Below are positions 6,422 through 15,173 of a stretch of 15,232 nt of DNA, piece by piece. Source of the stretch: Pseudomonadota bacterium (lineage in GTDB: Bacteria; Desulfobacterota; Desulfovibrionia; Desulfovibrionales; Desulfovibrionaceae); assembly GCA_023417745.1 (NCBI GenBank), contig JAEZEM010000301.1, positions 1-15,232 on the forward strand, in the 5' to 3' direction. Every line of letters starts with the position of its first letter. Position 1 is the stretch's first letter. The notes below the pieces were generated by a model that saw only the letters and a program-made list of their open reading frames with translations, searched no databases and had not been told where the DNA came from. Both the position numbers and the translations under genes were made by a program.

Positions 6422-7034
6422 ACTGGGGCAGCAGCCAGGAGTCGTCCACGTCGAACAGCGGGAACGCCGGCTGGGGTTCGGGCGCGCCCTTGATCATGGC
6501 GTCGTAGCAGGCCTTTTCCCGATTCATGGCGTTGTTGTCGCTGATGCGGATGACGTTGCCCGAGGGCGAGTCGTCGCCGGTCAGTTCGAAATGTTCAAGC
6601 AGGACGTCGAGGCCCTTGGTTTTGTTGGTCCCGAAAACCCAGCGGTAGCCCTTGTATTTCGAGCCTTTGGGGATGGGCAGGGGCTGGGGCACGCCGTAGC
6701 GGTCGGTGAGCTGGCGCACGAGCTTGTCGAAAAGCGCCTTGGAGCCGTCCTTGTATTGCAGGCGCACGCGCTCCACCCGGTTCTGGGTGGCGCAGCCGCC
6801 GAGGATGACGTAGCCGGCGGCAAAACCCTTGGTGGGCTTGAGGTTGGCCCGTACCAGCCAGGGCTTGTCCCAAAGGGGGGCGACCCGGGCCAGATCCAGG
6901 CGGTCGCGCAGGTCTTCGGCGTTGGCCCCGACGGCGATGCCGGCGATCTGGCTGGGGGCGTCGGCGGCCCGGGCCGGGGCGGCGGCCAGGACAAGGGTGA
7001 GGGCGAGGCAGGCGGACAGGACCAATGGGCGCAT
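6420..7034 (-). CDS. Exported protein of unknown function, deltaproteobacterial type
   Basis: 204 residues. Start chosen from AAGGAG 6 bases before ATG at 7034. A Sec signal peptide (residues 1-23, ending ARA-AD) leads to a mature protein of about 180 residues. The core GFAAGYVILGGCATQNRVERV, LQYKDGSKALFDKLVRQL, RYGVP, GYRWVFG and GNVIRIS resembles, from memory, an unnamed family of periplasmic proteins common in Desulfovibrio and relatives (G-F-x-S-G-Y ... G-x-C ... K-Y-x-D ... G-x-P ... W-x-F ... G-N-x-I). Cysteines at 81 and 177 could form a disulfide (C9 is in the signal peptide). It is transcribed divergently from the exported protein at 7204, across a 169-base shared control region. Function unknown; an earlier in-frame start at 7088 is rejected for lack of a signal peptide at the N-terminus. 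Confidence 0.8.
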   Translation of the reverse strand: MRPLVLSACLALTLVLAAAPARAADAPSQIAGIAVGANAEDLRDRLDLARVAPLWDKPWLVRANLKPTKGFAAGYVILGGCATQNRVERVRLQYKDGSKALFDKLVRQLTDRYGVPQPLPIPKGSKYKGYRWVFGTNKTKGLDVLLEHFELTGDDSPSGNVIRISDNNAMNREKACYDAMIKGAPEPQPAFPLFDVDDSWLLPQ

Positions 7035-7085
7035 GGGCGGCTCCTTTCCCGGATGAGTGACGTAACGGGTCCACCCAAAAAACCG

Positions 7086-7104
7086 CAATGCCGGGCATTG
7101 TCAA
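7086..7104 (-). promoter_or_regulatory. Palindrome and -35 element in the divergent intergenic region
   Basis: CAATGCCGGGCATTG (7086-7100) is a perfect 7-1-7 inverted repeat. On the minus strand it overlaps a perfect TTGACA (7104-7099) directed at the 204-residue gene, though the matching -10 position is only T-rich. It is a good operator candidate for the shared region 7035-7203. Confidence 0.45.
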
Positions 7105-7203
7105 GGCCGCGTCGCCCTTGCCTGGGGTCGCGCCATGGCGTAGGACAAAGCCTCGGCCATTTCCCGGGCGGTCCCGTCCGGTTCGACTTCAAGGAGAATG
7201 AGA

Positions 7204-7713
7204 ATGTCTAAAAAAGCCCTGGTGTTAGCCGCCCTGTTTGTCAGCATGTCCTTCGGCACGTTGGCCGACGCCGCTTCCAAGACCCCGACCCCTGTCCAGG
7301 CTCAGCCCCAGGCTGCGGTCGGCAGCGGCGGCGCGTCCTTTGCCCACAGCTGGACCGCCTACACCGACAAGGAAAAACGTTCCTTCCTGTTCGGCCTGGC
7401 CACGGCCGTGCGTCTGATGTGCACCGACCTCAGCACCCGCCAGAAGGACGCCCAGGGCGGACCGGGCGTGGAGCAGATCTTCCGCGACTGCTTCAACGCC
7501 TACGCCGGCATGGACCCCGACGCCGTGGTCTCGGCCATGAACGCGCTGTACGCCGACCCGAAAAACGCCATGATCCCCACGGATGGGGCCTACATGATTT
7601 CGCTGATGAAGGTGCGCGGCGACAAGGTGGACGAAATCATCGTCCAGGCCCGCAAATACGGCGAAGGCCTCAAGAAAGAGATCGACCAGCAGCGCCAGAA
7701 AGGCGGCCAGTAG
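7204..7713 (+). CDS. Exported small protein of unknown function
   Basis: 169 residues. Two ATGs compete: AAGGAG ends only one base before ATG 7198 but 7 bases before ATG 7204, so 7204 is preferred. A Sec signal peptide (1-23, LADA-A) is followed by a Thr/Pro/Gln/Gly linker. A compact mostly helical domain spans about 47-160: WTAYTDKEKRSFLFGLATAVRLMC, then IFRDCF and YADPKNAMIPTDGAYMISLMKVRGDKVDEII. C73 and C96 may pair. The pattern of a length of helix, then Y-x-D-P-x-N-x-x-I-P and a final K-V-R-G helix, recalls small periplasmic helical proteins of proteobacteria, but I cannot name a family. It is the first of three plus-strand small genes; no convincing terminator separates it from the next. 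Confidence 0.82.
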   Translation: MSKKALVLAALFVSMSFGTLADAASKTPTPVQAQPQAAVGSGGASFAHSWTAYTDKEKRSFLFGLATAVRLMCTDLSTRQKDAQGGPGVEQIFRDCFNAYAGMDPDAVVSAMNALYADPKNAMIPTDGAYMISLMKVRGDKVDEIIVQARKYGEGLKKEIDQQRQKGGQ

Positions 7714-7730
7714 GCCAGGTCCGCGCCGCC

Positions 7731-7758
7731 TTGCCGCAGCGTCGGGAATGGTTATCTT
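7731..7758 (+). promoter_or_regulatory. Possible promoter of the 75-residue gene
   Basis: TTGCCG (7731-7736), 16-base spacer, TATCTT (7753-7758), 60 bases before the start at 7819. A small CCTTG/CAAGG hairpin (7798-7810) partly covers the ribosome site. Confidence 0.35.
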
Positions 7759-7818
7759 GGAAGGGTGAGCAGCGGTTTTTGCTGCGAGCATCCTGATCCT
7801 TGAGCCAAGGAGGCGCGT

Positions 7819-8046
7819 ATGTGGATATGGGTTGCGCGCTGGCTCGTCCGGCCCGGTCGGGAAGAAGCCGTCAGGCAGGCGGCGGAAAACGTCCGCCGGC
7901 ATTGGCAGGAAGTCAGCCTGGACGTGGGTTTCGATCCGGCCAGGAACGTGACCGTAGCCGAAAGCGACAAGGAGATCCGGGTGGGCGTGAGCGAAGAGCT
8001 CGACGCCACGTTCCGCGAGGAACCCGGAGAATGGCGCTACTACTAG
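7819..8046 (+). CDS. 75-residue cytoplasmic protein, unknown
   Basis: Small but well supported: AAGGAGG stands 5 bases before ATG and a very strong terminator begins 8 bases after the stop. The protein opens with an amphipathic, Trp- and Arg-rich helix (MWIWVARWLVRPGREEAVRQAA) and contains three Trp in the first 30 residues. Charged segments follow (PARNVTVAESDKEIRVGVSEELD), and it ends EEPGEWRYY. There is no signal peptide and no cysteine. The alternating charge and length suggest a compact alpha/beta domain. I recognise no family. It may be its own transcription unit or the last gene after the exported protein 105 bases upstream. Confidence 0.7.
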   Translation: MWIWVARWLVRPGREEAVRQAAENVRRHWQEVSLDVGFDPARNVTVAESDKEIRVGVSEELDATFREEPGEWRYY

Positions 8047-8054
8047 ATAACCGT

Positions 8055-8091
8055 GACGGGGGGCCTGAAAGTTCAGGCCCCCCGTCTTTTT
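8055..8091 (+). terminator. Strong intrinsic terminator
   Basis: GACGGGGGGCCTGA pairs perfectly with TCAGGCCCCCCGTC (14 bases, loop AAGT), followed at once by TTTTT. It begins 8 bases after the stop of the 75-residue gene. Confidence 0.95.
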
Positions 8092-8182
8092 GGGTGACCG
8101 CCACGGCATCGCCATTCGCCCCGACTTGGCGCGGCGGGCCGGCGGCAGCGGTTGGTTGCCTCGCGCCCTCGCCCTGCGATGG

Positions 8183-8211
8183 TTGTCATGGCGAAAGCGT
8201 TTTCCTATGGT
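8183..8211 (+). promoter_or_regulatory. Promoter of the 160-residue exported protein gene
   Basis: TTGTCA (8183-8188), a 17-base spacer and TATGGT (8206-8211), giving a leader of about 80 bases before ATG 8298. Placed between the upstream terminator and the gene. Confidence 0.6.
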
Positions 8212-8297
8212 GTCCTCTGTTCCGTTAGGCATTGTCCGAAGCCGAACGCCCGACGCCCGTTGCCGGCGGGCCAAACGTCGAACTCCAAGGAGGCTCC

Positions 8298-8780
8298 ATG
8301 AATCGTTTGTTCGCCCTGGCCTTGGCCGTCATGCTGGGAACCTTGCTGGCCGCCGGGCCGGCCCTGGCTCAGGAGGCCAAGGGGAAAAAGGAAAAATCCA
8401 TTCCCAATCTGGTGGGCGTGTGGAAAGGCACGTCGGACAGCGTGGCCATGGGCGCCCTGGGCCATGTGGACGCGACCGCCGCGCCGACCTTCTTGCACGT
8501 CGATTGGACCCTGACCATCGAGAAACAGGAAGGCCGGACCTTTTACGGCACAAAAGCCTCGTCCCGGGCCAAGGAGACGGTGGTCGGCGTGGTGGACGGC
8601 GGTCAGGTCAGCATGGCCGACGACGACGGCACGTATGTCGGCAAGCTCACCAGTCCCAATCGGCTGATCATCCGGTATCTCGAAGCCGGCAAGGCGTCCA
8701 AGGTGGCCAGCATCACCCTGTACGTGCGCGAGCGCGATCCTGAAGCCGGCCAGACGCCGGGGGCCGCGCCGGCCCAATAG
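8298..8780 (+). CDS. Exported beta-rich protein, unknown
   Basis: 160 residues. ATG at 8298 follows AAGGAGG by 4 bases; the in-frame start at 8232 would bury the signal peptide. The Sec signal is residues 1-24 (ALA-Q). A Lys-rich stretch (KGKKEKS) precedes a domain of repeated beta strands: LVGVWKGTSDS, WTLTIEKQEGRTFYG, ETVVGVVDGGQVSMADDDGTYVGKL, NRLIIRYLEAG and VASITLYVRER. The G-x-W-x-G opening, the Q-x-G-R-x-F-x-G turn and the D-D-D-G-x-Y-x-G hairpin suggest a small up-and-down beta barrel of lipocalin/avidin-like outline. The fold is inferred from pattern only. Proteins of this outline occur as unnamed periplasmic families. The gene is convergent with the deacetylase, their stops being only 4 bases apart, so each transcript end overlaps the other. 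Confidence 0.82.
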   Translation: MNRLFALALAVMLGTLLAAGPALAQEAKGKKEKSIPNLVGVWKGTSDSVAMGALGHVDATAAPTFLHVDWTLTIEKQEGRTFYGTKASSRAKETVVGVVDGGQVSMADDDGTYVGKLTSPNRLIIRYLEAGKASKVASITLYVRERDPEAGQTPGAAPAQ

Positions 8781-8784
8781 CCGG

Positions 8785-9843
8785 TTATTTCTCCTGCGGC
8801 GAGGATGCGGGCTGGGGCGTTGGCCTCGGCCCGCTTTTTTTGCGCGGATGCAGCGTGCCGTCGCCGAAGATGGCGTCGTACTGGGCCGTGTCGCCGGGAT
8901 GGCCGTCGTAGCAGTCCGAAGCGGCGATGGGCCGGCCGCTGGCCAGCAGTTCGCTCACCGTGACCAGGGCAAAGCCGCGTTTTCGCAGTTCGGCCAAAAG
9001 CGTCGGCAGGGCCTCGGCCGTGCCGTTGCCGTTGCCGTTGGCGTGGCCGATGACGATGTCGCCGGGCCGCACCCGATCCAGGGTCGTGCGCAGGATGCGT
9101 TCGGGGGTGGACAGCGGGTCCGGGTCGCCGGTGGTCAGGCTCCACTGCACGGCGGCCAGACCCATGTCGGCCAAGAGGGCCAGGGCCTCGGGCCGGCATC
9201 GGCCGTAGGGGAAGCGGAAGAGCGTCGGCGCGGCCGGCACGTCGTCCAGGGCCGCTTCGGGCAGGCCACGCTGCCGGGCCAGCACGGCCAGTCTGGCCCG
9301 TAGCGCGCCATACTCGGCCTGGGTCCAGACAATCTCCCGGGCCATGTCCCGGTCGTCCAGGCGGCCGAAGTTGCCGTGGGTCCAGGCGTGGTTGCCGATC
9401 TCGAACAGGGGGTCGCTCATGAGCTGCATGGCCCGCAGGGGATGGGAGCGCAGCCACTTGCCGCCGACAAAAAGCGTGGCCTTGGCCTTGGCGGCGCGCA
9501 GGGCGTCGATGACCGCGCCGTCGTAGCCCGAGGTCTGGTCGGCCAGCTCGCACAGGTCGAAAGTCAGCGCCAGGCGTTTTTCGCCATGCGTGTCCACCCG
9601 GCGCAGCGACCCGCGAAGGGCCGGCGGCAGGGGCGGCAGCTCCGGGGGCACGGTGGCCTCGGGCGGCGAGCGGTCGGGCTCGTGCACCCGGCCGGATTTT
9701 TTCTCGGCCGGGTTGGAAGCCAGCTCGGCCGGCGTCCACAGGGCGGCAAAAAGCGCTTCCCGGTCATGACCGGCGGCGGCAGGACCAGCGGCGACAAGCA
9801 GACAGGCAAGGCACAGGGCGGCGGCAAGGCCGAGACGTCCCAC
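8785..9843 (-). CDS. Exported polysaccharide deacetylase (CE4, NodB-like)
   Basis: 352 residues from a GTG at 9843, chosen because AAGGAG lies 6 bases upstream; the in-frame ATG at 9870 has no ribosome site. Signal peptide 1-24. The NodB domain (about 88-300) removes N-acetyl groups from envelope or extracellular polysaccharide. The motif order is intact: LALTFDLCE (D96, general base), GNHAWTH (H152, H156, metal), FRFPYG (R210), TTGDPDP (D240) and DIVIGHANGNG (H267). The metal-binding second Asp of the classic TFDD is Leu97 here, with Glu99 two residues on. From memory a proteobacterial subgroup carries TFDLCE, so it is probably still active. A Pro-rich segment (60-75) links signal and domain, and the tail is Pro/Lys-rich. 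The leader carries two hairpins (9905-9944). Confidence 0.9.
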   Translation of the reverse strand: MGRLGLAAALCLACLLVAAGPAAAGHDREALFAALWTPAELASNPAEKKSGRVHEPDRSPPEATVPPELPPLPPALRGSLRRVDTHGEKRLALTFDLCELADQTSGYDGAVIDALRAAKAKATLFVGGKWLRSHPLRAMQLMSDPLFEIGNHAWTHGNFGRLDDRDMAREIVWTQAEYGALRARLAVLARQRGLPEAALDDVPAAPTLFRFPYGRCRPEALALLADMGLAAVQWSLTTGDPDPLSTPERILRTTLDRVRPGDIVIGHANGNGNGTAEALPTLLAELRKRGFALVTVSELLASGRPIAASDCYDGHPGDTAQYDAIFGDGTLHPRKKSGPRPTPQPASSPQEK

Positions 9844-9904
9844 GGCAGGCTCCTTGGCGGTTTGCGTCATGTTTCAGGCTCGTCCGCCCGCCTGCGTCGC
9901 TGCT

Positions 9905-9944
9905 TGGCGAACCCCACGCCAGGGGCAATAAGGGGAGCATTGCC
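9905..9944 (-). promoter_or_regulatory. Two tandem leader hairpins before the deacetylase
   Basis: On the minus strand GGCAAT/ATTGCC (9944-9924, 9-base loop) is followed by TGGCG/CGCCA (9921-9905, 7-base loop). The first loop carries CCCC and the second GGGG, so the two could kiss. They end about 60 bases before the GTG. Confidence 0.35.
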
Positions 9945-10010
9945 AGGAAACGACCTTGGAAAGCGACTGGATGCGGTTGGCACGGCCGGGAAAAATGGCA
10001 CGGCGGACGC

Positions 10011-10025
10011 GGCCTTGGCAAGGCC
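10011..10025. repeat. 7-1-7 inverted repeat
   Basis: GGCCTTG-G-CAAGGCC, about 168 bases upstream of the deacetylase start. It shares both arms with the palindrome at 5134-5147 upstream of the receiver-TPR gene. Confidence 0.4.
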
Positions 10026-10169
10026 GGAGCAGCCTGGACGGCGGCGAAAGGGCGGACAACGGGGCGGGATGCGACCCAACTGACCAAGAAAGGGCCGCGT
10101 GCGCGATCTGCCAGGGCCAGGCGGCCGGGCAGGCTTAGGCCACGCCGGAATGGAAACGTGGGGAGCCGG

Positions 10170-10218
10170 ACAAGAGAAGCGTCCGGCCCCGGCCGGGATG
10201 CGACGGCCGGGACCGGAC
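10170..10218 (-). terminator. Terminator of mop
   Basis: A 14-base stem (10181-10194 with 10205-10218, one G-T pair) around a 10-base loop, followed on the minus strand by CGCTTCTCTTG. It lies 24 bases after the mop stop codon. A second GCCGGAC/GTCCGGC pairing competes with it. Confidence 0.7.
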
Positions 10219-10241
10219 TGGGCGGCAGGGCAAATCGACGG

Positions 10242-10451
10242 CTAGTCGCTGACCAGCATGACGCTGGAGGCCTTGATCATGGCCTTGACGGGCTGGCCCA
10301 CGGCCAAGCCCATGGCTTCCACGGAGTGTTTGGTGACGACGGACACGATTTCAACGCCGGGCGCGATTTCAAGGACCACTTCGCTGCTGACCATGCCGTT
10401 GCTGATGGACTTGACGGTGCCGGGGACAAGGTTGCGGGCGCTGACTTTCAT
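10242..10451 (-). CDS. mop: Molbindin (Mop/TOBE-domain molybdate-binding protein)
   Basis: 69 residues, exactly the size of single-domain molbindins, which assemble into cytoplasmic hexamers that bind molybdate or tungstate oxyanions and buffer supply for molybdopterin enzymes. The family pattern is clear: MKVSARNLVPGTVKSISNGMVSSEVVLEI (S-A-R-N, G-x-V-x-x-I), then VEIVSVVTKHSVEAMGL and GQPVKAMIKASSVMLVSD. The K-A-S-S-V/D-V-M ending is diagnostic of TOBE/Mop. CAGGAG stands 7 bases before ATG. The gene is monocistronic with its own promoter and terminator; no ABC transporter or molybdoenzyme gene is adjacent. In sulfate reducers such proteins may serve tungstate as well as molybdate. Confidence 0.93.
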   Translation of the reverse strand: MKVSARNLVPGTVKSISNGMVSSEVVLEIAPGVEIVSVVTKHSVEAMGLAVGQPVKAMIKASSVMLVSD

Positions 10452-10487
10452 GCGGGTCTCCTGGTTGGAATTTTTCGAGCCTTCTTT

Positions 10488-10525
10488 TTATAACAGGCCG
10501 TTTTTGACTTGGTCAATGCTGTCAA
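10488..10525 (-). promoter_or_regulatory. mop promoter with overlapping TTGAC operator-like repeats
   Basis: On the minus strand TTGACC (10516-10511), 17 bases, TTATAA (10493-10488), about 37 bases before the ATG. TTGAC-TTG-GTCAA (10504-10516) is a perfect inverted repeat covering the -35, and a third GTCAA follows at 10521-10525. This layout fits repression, perhaps by a molybdate/tungstate sensor; the identity of the regulator is inference. Confidence 0.6.
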
Positions 10526-10884
10526 TAATTGCTCTTTTACAATCACCGGTATTGGAATCGGCATGACACTGCTCCGAAACAAAAGTGTGTCGTCGGCTGT
10601 GGCTTTGCTCTTGAAGAAGCTTCTGACGCGCCATTGGCAAGGCGCAGGATTTACGGGTGTTGCTCGCCAAGTCGGGAATTCGGACGTGGCGACGGATGCA
10701 GCAAGGGAGGTCGGGATACGCTTTCGAAAGCACAATAGACCAGGCGAGGCCGGGAGGTGGCGGCCGTCGCGAAGGACACGGCCGGCGGTGAAAAATGGAA
10801 GGACAGACGGCCCGGCAAGGGGCCGCACTCCGGAAGGCGTTGGACTGTCCGAGAGCGCATCGTCAGGGGCCGAGCCAACGGCGC
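10526..10884. other. Gene-free spacer upstream of mop
   Basis: Open frames exist on both strands (10509-10934 plus, 10448-10927 minus), but neither has a ribosome site or protein-like composition. A 12-base palindrome GCTTTCGAAAGC lies near 10719-10730. Nothing else recognisable. Confidence 0.5.
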
Positions 10885-10923
10885 AGGAAAGGCCGCCGTC
10901 CGGGAGGAGTTCGGACGGCGGCC
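10885..10923 (-). terminator. GC-rich terminator-like hairpin
   Basis: GGCCGCCGTCCG (10891-10902) and CGGACGGCGGCC (10912-10923) form a perfect 12-base stem with a 9-base loop, followed on the minus strand by TTTCC. It could end the carboxypeptidase transcript (stop at 11069) or a small RNA that starts near 10961. Confidence 0.6.
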
Positions 10924-10961
10924 GCAAACCGTGAGGCGAGGACGGAAATGCTCGGGCGCTT
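10885..10961 (-). ncRNA. Candidate small RNA (about 75 bases)
   Basis: On the minus strand a perfect TATAAT (10973-10968), set within a palindrome, lies 7 bases before a predicted start near 10961. About 40 bases further on comes a 12-base terminator-type hairpin. No start codon with a ribosome site lies between. The -35 is poor (ACAACA at 17 bases), so if real the promoter may need an activator. It could equally be the 3' tail of the carboxypeptidase mRNA. Confidence 0.25.
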
Positions 10962-10968
10962 ATGCCTA

Positions 10969-11000
10969 TTATACAACATACCGACAGTTATGTTGTATAA
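10969..11000. promoter_or_regulatory. Perfect 12-8-12 inverted repeat (operator candidate) in an AT-rich patch
   Basis: TTATACAACATA (10969-10980), the 8-base spacer CCGACAGT, then TATGTTGTATAA (10989-11000), without mismatch. It sits in an AT-rich island (about 10965-11055) in otherwise GC-rich DNA, and TATA-type -10 sequences on both strands overlap it. This is the best operator-like element in the window. Confidence 0.65.
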
Positions 11001-11068
11001 ATATAAAATTAAATCAGAGTGTTGCTTGTAATGTACTTTTGCTTGAGAAATGGAATTGGCATTACGGC

Positions 11069-12145
11069 CTAGCGACTGGCCACGTGCTTGGGTTTCCCGG
11101 AGGTCTTTTTGGCGACGGTCTTGGCGGCTGGAGCTTTGTCGGCCTTGTGGGATTTCTTGACCGTGGCCTCGCGGGCGTCGAAGCGGGCCGACGCGCCGCT
11201 GCGGGCGCTGACCTTGGCGTGGCGGTCGGCCTTGGCGACCTGCATGGCCTTGGCGTGGCGCTTGGACGAACCGCGCTTGGACAGCGACTTGGACGGCTGC
11301 TCGGGTTCGGGCATGTCGCAGGCCGCGACCATGGTCTGCACGGCCCCGGAGAAGGAGGCGTCGAGGATGCGGGCGGCTTCGCGGTTGCGGACCTGCTTGG
11401 TGCGCCCGCCCAGCACCACGGCGATGACTCGGGAGTCGCCGCGCTTGGCCGTGGCGATGATGTTGTAGCCGCTGGCGTCGACGTAACCGGTCTTGATGCC
11501 GTCCACGCCGTCGCAGGAACCGAGCAGGCGGTTGGTGTTGCCGTGGACCGCGCCGTTGTGGTTGATCTCGGTGGTGGAGTGGTAGCGCAGGGCCTGGGGG
11601 TGGTGGCGCAGGTAGCTGACGGCCAGCTTGGTGAGGTCCCGGGCGGTGGTGTACTGGCCGGCGGCGGGCAGGCCGTTGGGATTTTTAAACGTGGTGCCGG
11701 TCATGCCCAGTTCCCGGGCCTTGCGGTTCATCATACCCACGAAGGCGGGCACGCCGCCGAAGTGTTCGGCCACGGCGATGCAGGCGTCGTTGCCCGAGGC
11801 CACGGCCATGCCGCGCATGAGTTCGTCGAGGGTGACGGTTTCGCCGGCGCGAAGGCCCATGGTGGAGCCGCCGGTTCTGTCGGCGTTGCGGCTGATTTTG
11901 ACGCGGTCGGCGAAGCTGGCCTTGCCCGAGGCCACGAGGTCGAAGACGAGGTACATGGTCATGACCTTAGTCAGCGAAGCCGGGGGGATTGGCCGGTCGG
12001 CATCCTGGCTGTAAAGCGTCTTGCCCGAACCATACTCCGTGACCAGCGCGGATTTCACAGCCAGCTTGCCGGCGTTCTTGGCCGGAAAGGCCGTTTTCGG
12101 CCCAATCAGACACAGGAGGATGAGCAAGAAAATTACGCGGCGCAT
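11069..12145 (-). CDS. D-alanyl-D-alanine carboxypeptidase (serine peptidase S11) with basic tail
   Basis: 358 residues. GGGAGG 4 bases before ATG at 12145 sets the start. Signal peptide about 1-22. The enzyme trims the terminal D-Ala of peptidoglycan stem peptides in the periplasm. The three penicillin-binding motifs are present: S57-x-x-K60 in PPASLTKVMT, S117-G-N119 in VASGND, and K218-T-G in DGIKTGYVDASG. NPNGLPAAGQYTTARDL is also typical. The catalytic domain ends near 275. Instead of the beta-rich C-terminal domain and membrane-anchor helix of E. coli PBP5, residues 284-358 are a low-complexity basic tail rich in Lys, Ala, Ser, Arg and His (KRGSSKRHAKA, KKSHKADKAPAAK). The tail may bind anionic envelope polymers; that is inference. 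It is separate from the kinase gene upstream by 364 bases. Confidence 0.93.
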   Translation of the reverse strand: MRRVIFLLILLCLIGPKTAFPAKNAGKLAVKSALVTEYGSGKTLYSQDADRPIPPASLTKVMTMYLVFDLVASGKASFADRVKISRNADRTGGSTMGLRAGETVTLDELMRGMAVASGNDACIAVAEHFGGVPAFVGMMNRKARELGMTGTTFKNPNGLPAAGQYTTARDLTKLAVSYLRHHPQALRYHSTTEINHNGAVHGNTNRLLGSCDGVDGIKTGYVDASGYNIIATAKRGDSRVIAVVLGGRTKQVRNREAARILDASFSGAVQTMVAACDMPEPEQPSKSLSKRGSSKRHAKAMQVAKADRHAKVSARSGASARFDAREATVKKSHKADKAPAAKTVAKKTSGKPKHVASR

Positions 12146-12509
12146 GACGCCTCCCTGTTGCAAAAAGTGATGCCGATGTCCCTGAAACCGTGGCTTCCCC
12201 CAGCCGTCGTCAGGGCAGCATGATCCATGCCATCAAACGCCGCGCAAATGGCCGAACTGCGCCATTAAACCGGTATGTCGCTGGTTTTGCGGGAGCTTGA
12301 AAAGACGTCGCCGACAGCCTCCGGCCGGGACGTCCGAGCAGGGCGGACAATTGTTTAGGATTGTCAAACGAGCCGTTTGATATTCTCAAACACTGGCGCT
12401 GGCAAGAACCAATTGGCGCAAGTCGTTGATTTTGTCGACTTTGAAACAATTTCTGGGACCGTCTGAATCCTCCGTGGAGAGCTTGTCCGTCACCACGGGG
12501 GCATCGGGA
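12146..12509. other. Control region between the sensor kinase and the carboxypeptidase
   Basis: Contains no supported gene; the 79-codon minus frame across it lacks a ribosome site. It holds the half-site array at 12346-12391, a GCATG-ATC-CATGC inverted repeat (12218-12230) about 73 bases upstream of the carboxypeptidase start, and CCGTGG/CCACGG arms near the kinase stop without a T-run. Confidence 0.5.
12346..12391. promoter_or_regulatory. Ordered half-site array, operator candidate
   Basis: TCAAAC (12364-12369), GTTTGA (12375-12380) and TCAAAC (12386-12391) alternate in orientation at an exact 11-base step. A perfect minus-strand TTGACA (12367-12362) overlaps the first. Beside it lies GACAAT-N8-ATTGTC (12346-12365). 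One site per helical turn suggests cooperative regulator binding. No good -10 was found. Confidence 0.5.
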
Positions 12510-15008
<2,499 letters not shown>

Positions 15009-15144
15009 GTATGCTCTCTGGATATTGAAAAGCTTTGTTGACTCATCAGCTGCAAACCATATTGACGACAGATCATGCACGCGGGGAACTCAATCGTCGG
15101 CTATTTGCCTAGGTTTTTGAACTGGGTGTCCTCGGACCAAAAGC

Positions 15145-15173
15145 AATCTATCACGTCGATAGCAGGGGTTCAA
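15145..15173 (-). promoter_or_regulatory. Possible promoter and operator of the sensor kinase gene
   Basis: On the minus strand TTGAAC (15173-15168), 17 bases, TAGATT (15150-15145). The spacer and -10 contain CTATC-ACGTC-GATAG (15148-15162), a 5-5-5 inverted repeat. It gives a leader of about 130 bases. Confidence 0.35.

Larger units (their letters stand above)
9844..10169. other. Gene-free spacer between the deacetylase and the mop terminator
   Basis: No open frame here has a ribosome site or plausible protein composition, and there is no tRNA. It holds the deacetylase leader hairpins (9905-9944), a direct repeat TGGCACGGC at 9979 and 9997, and the inverted repeat at 10011-10025. No clear -35/-10 pair was found for the deacetylase. 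Confidence 0.6.

Noticed and set aside
7225..8274. 349-codon minus-strand frame
   Set aside because: Opposite two plus-strand genes with good ribosome sites and a strong terminator between them and the next gene.
9979..10005. TGGCACGGC direct repeats as sigma-54 promoters
   Set aside because: The -24-like TGGCAC is not followed by a TTGC-type -12 at the right distance in either copy.
10448..10934. Overlapping open frames on both strands upstream of mop
   Set aside because: Neither has a ribosome site, a start context or a protein-like composition; the minus frame overlaps the mop start and promoter.
10757..12223. 488-codon plus-strand frame
   Set aside because: Opposite the carboxypeptidase with its three catalytic motifs; low-complexity Gly/Val/Ala/His shadow.
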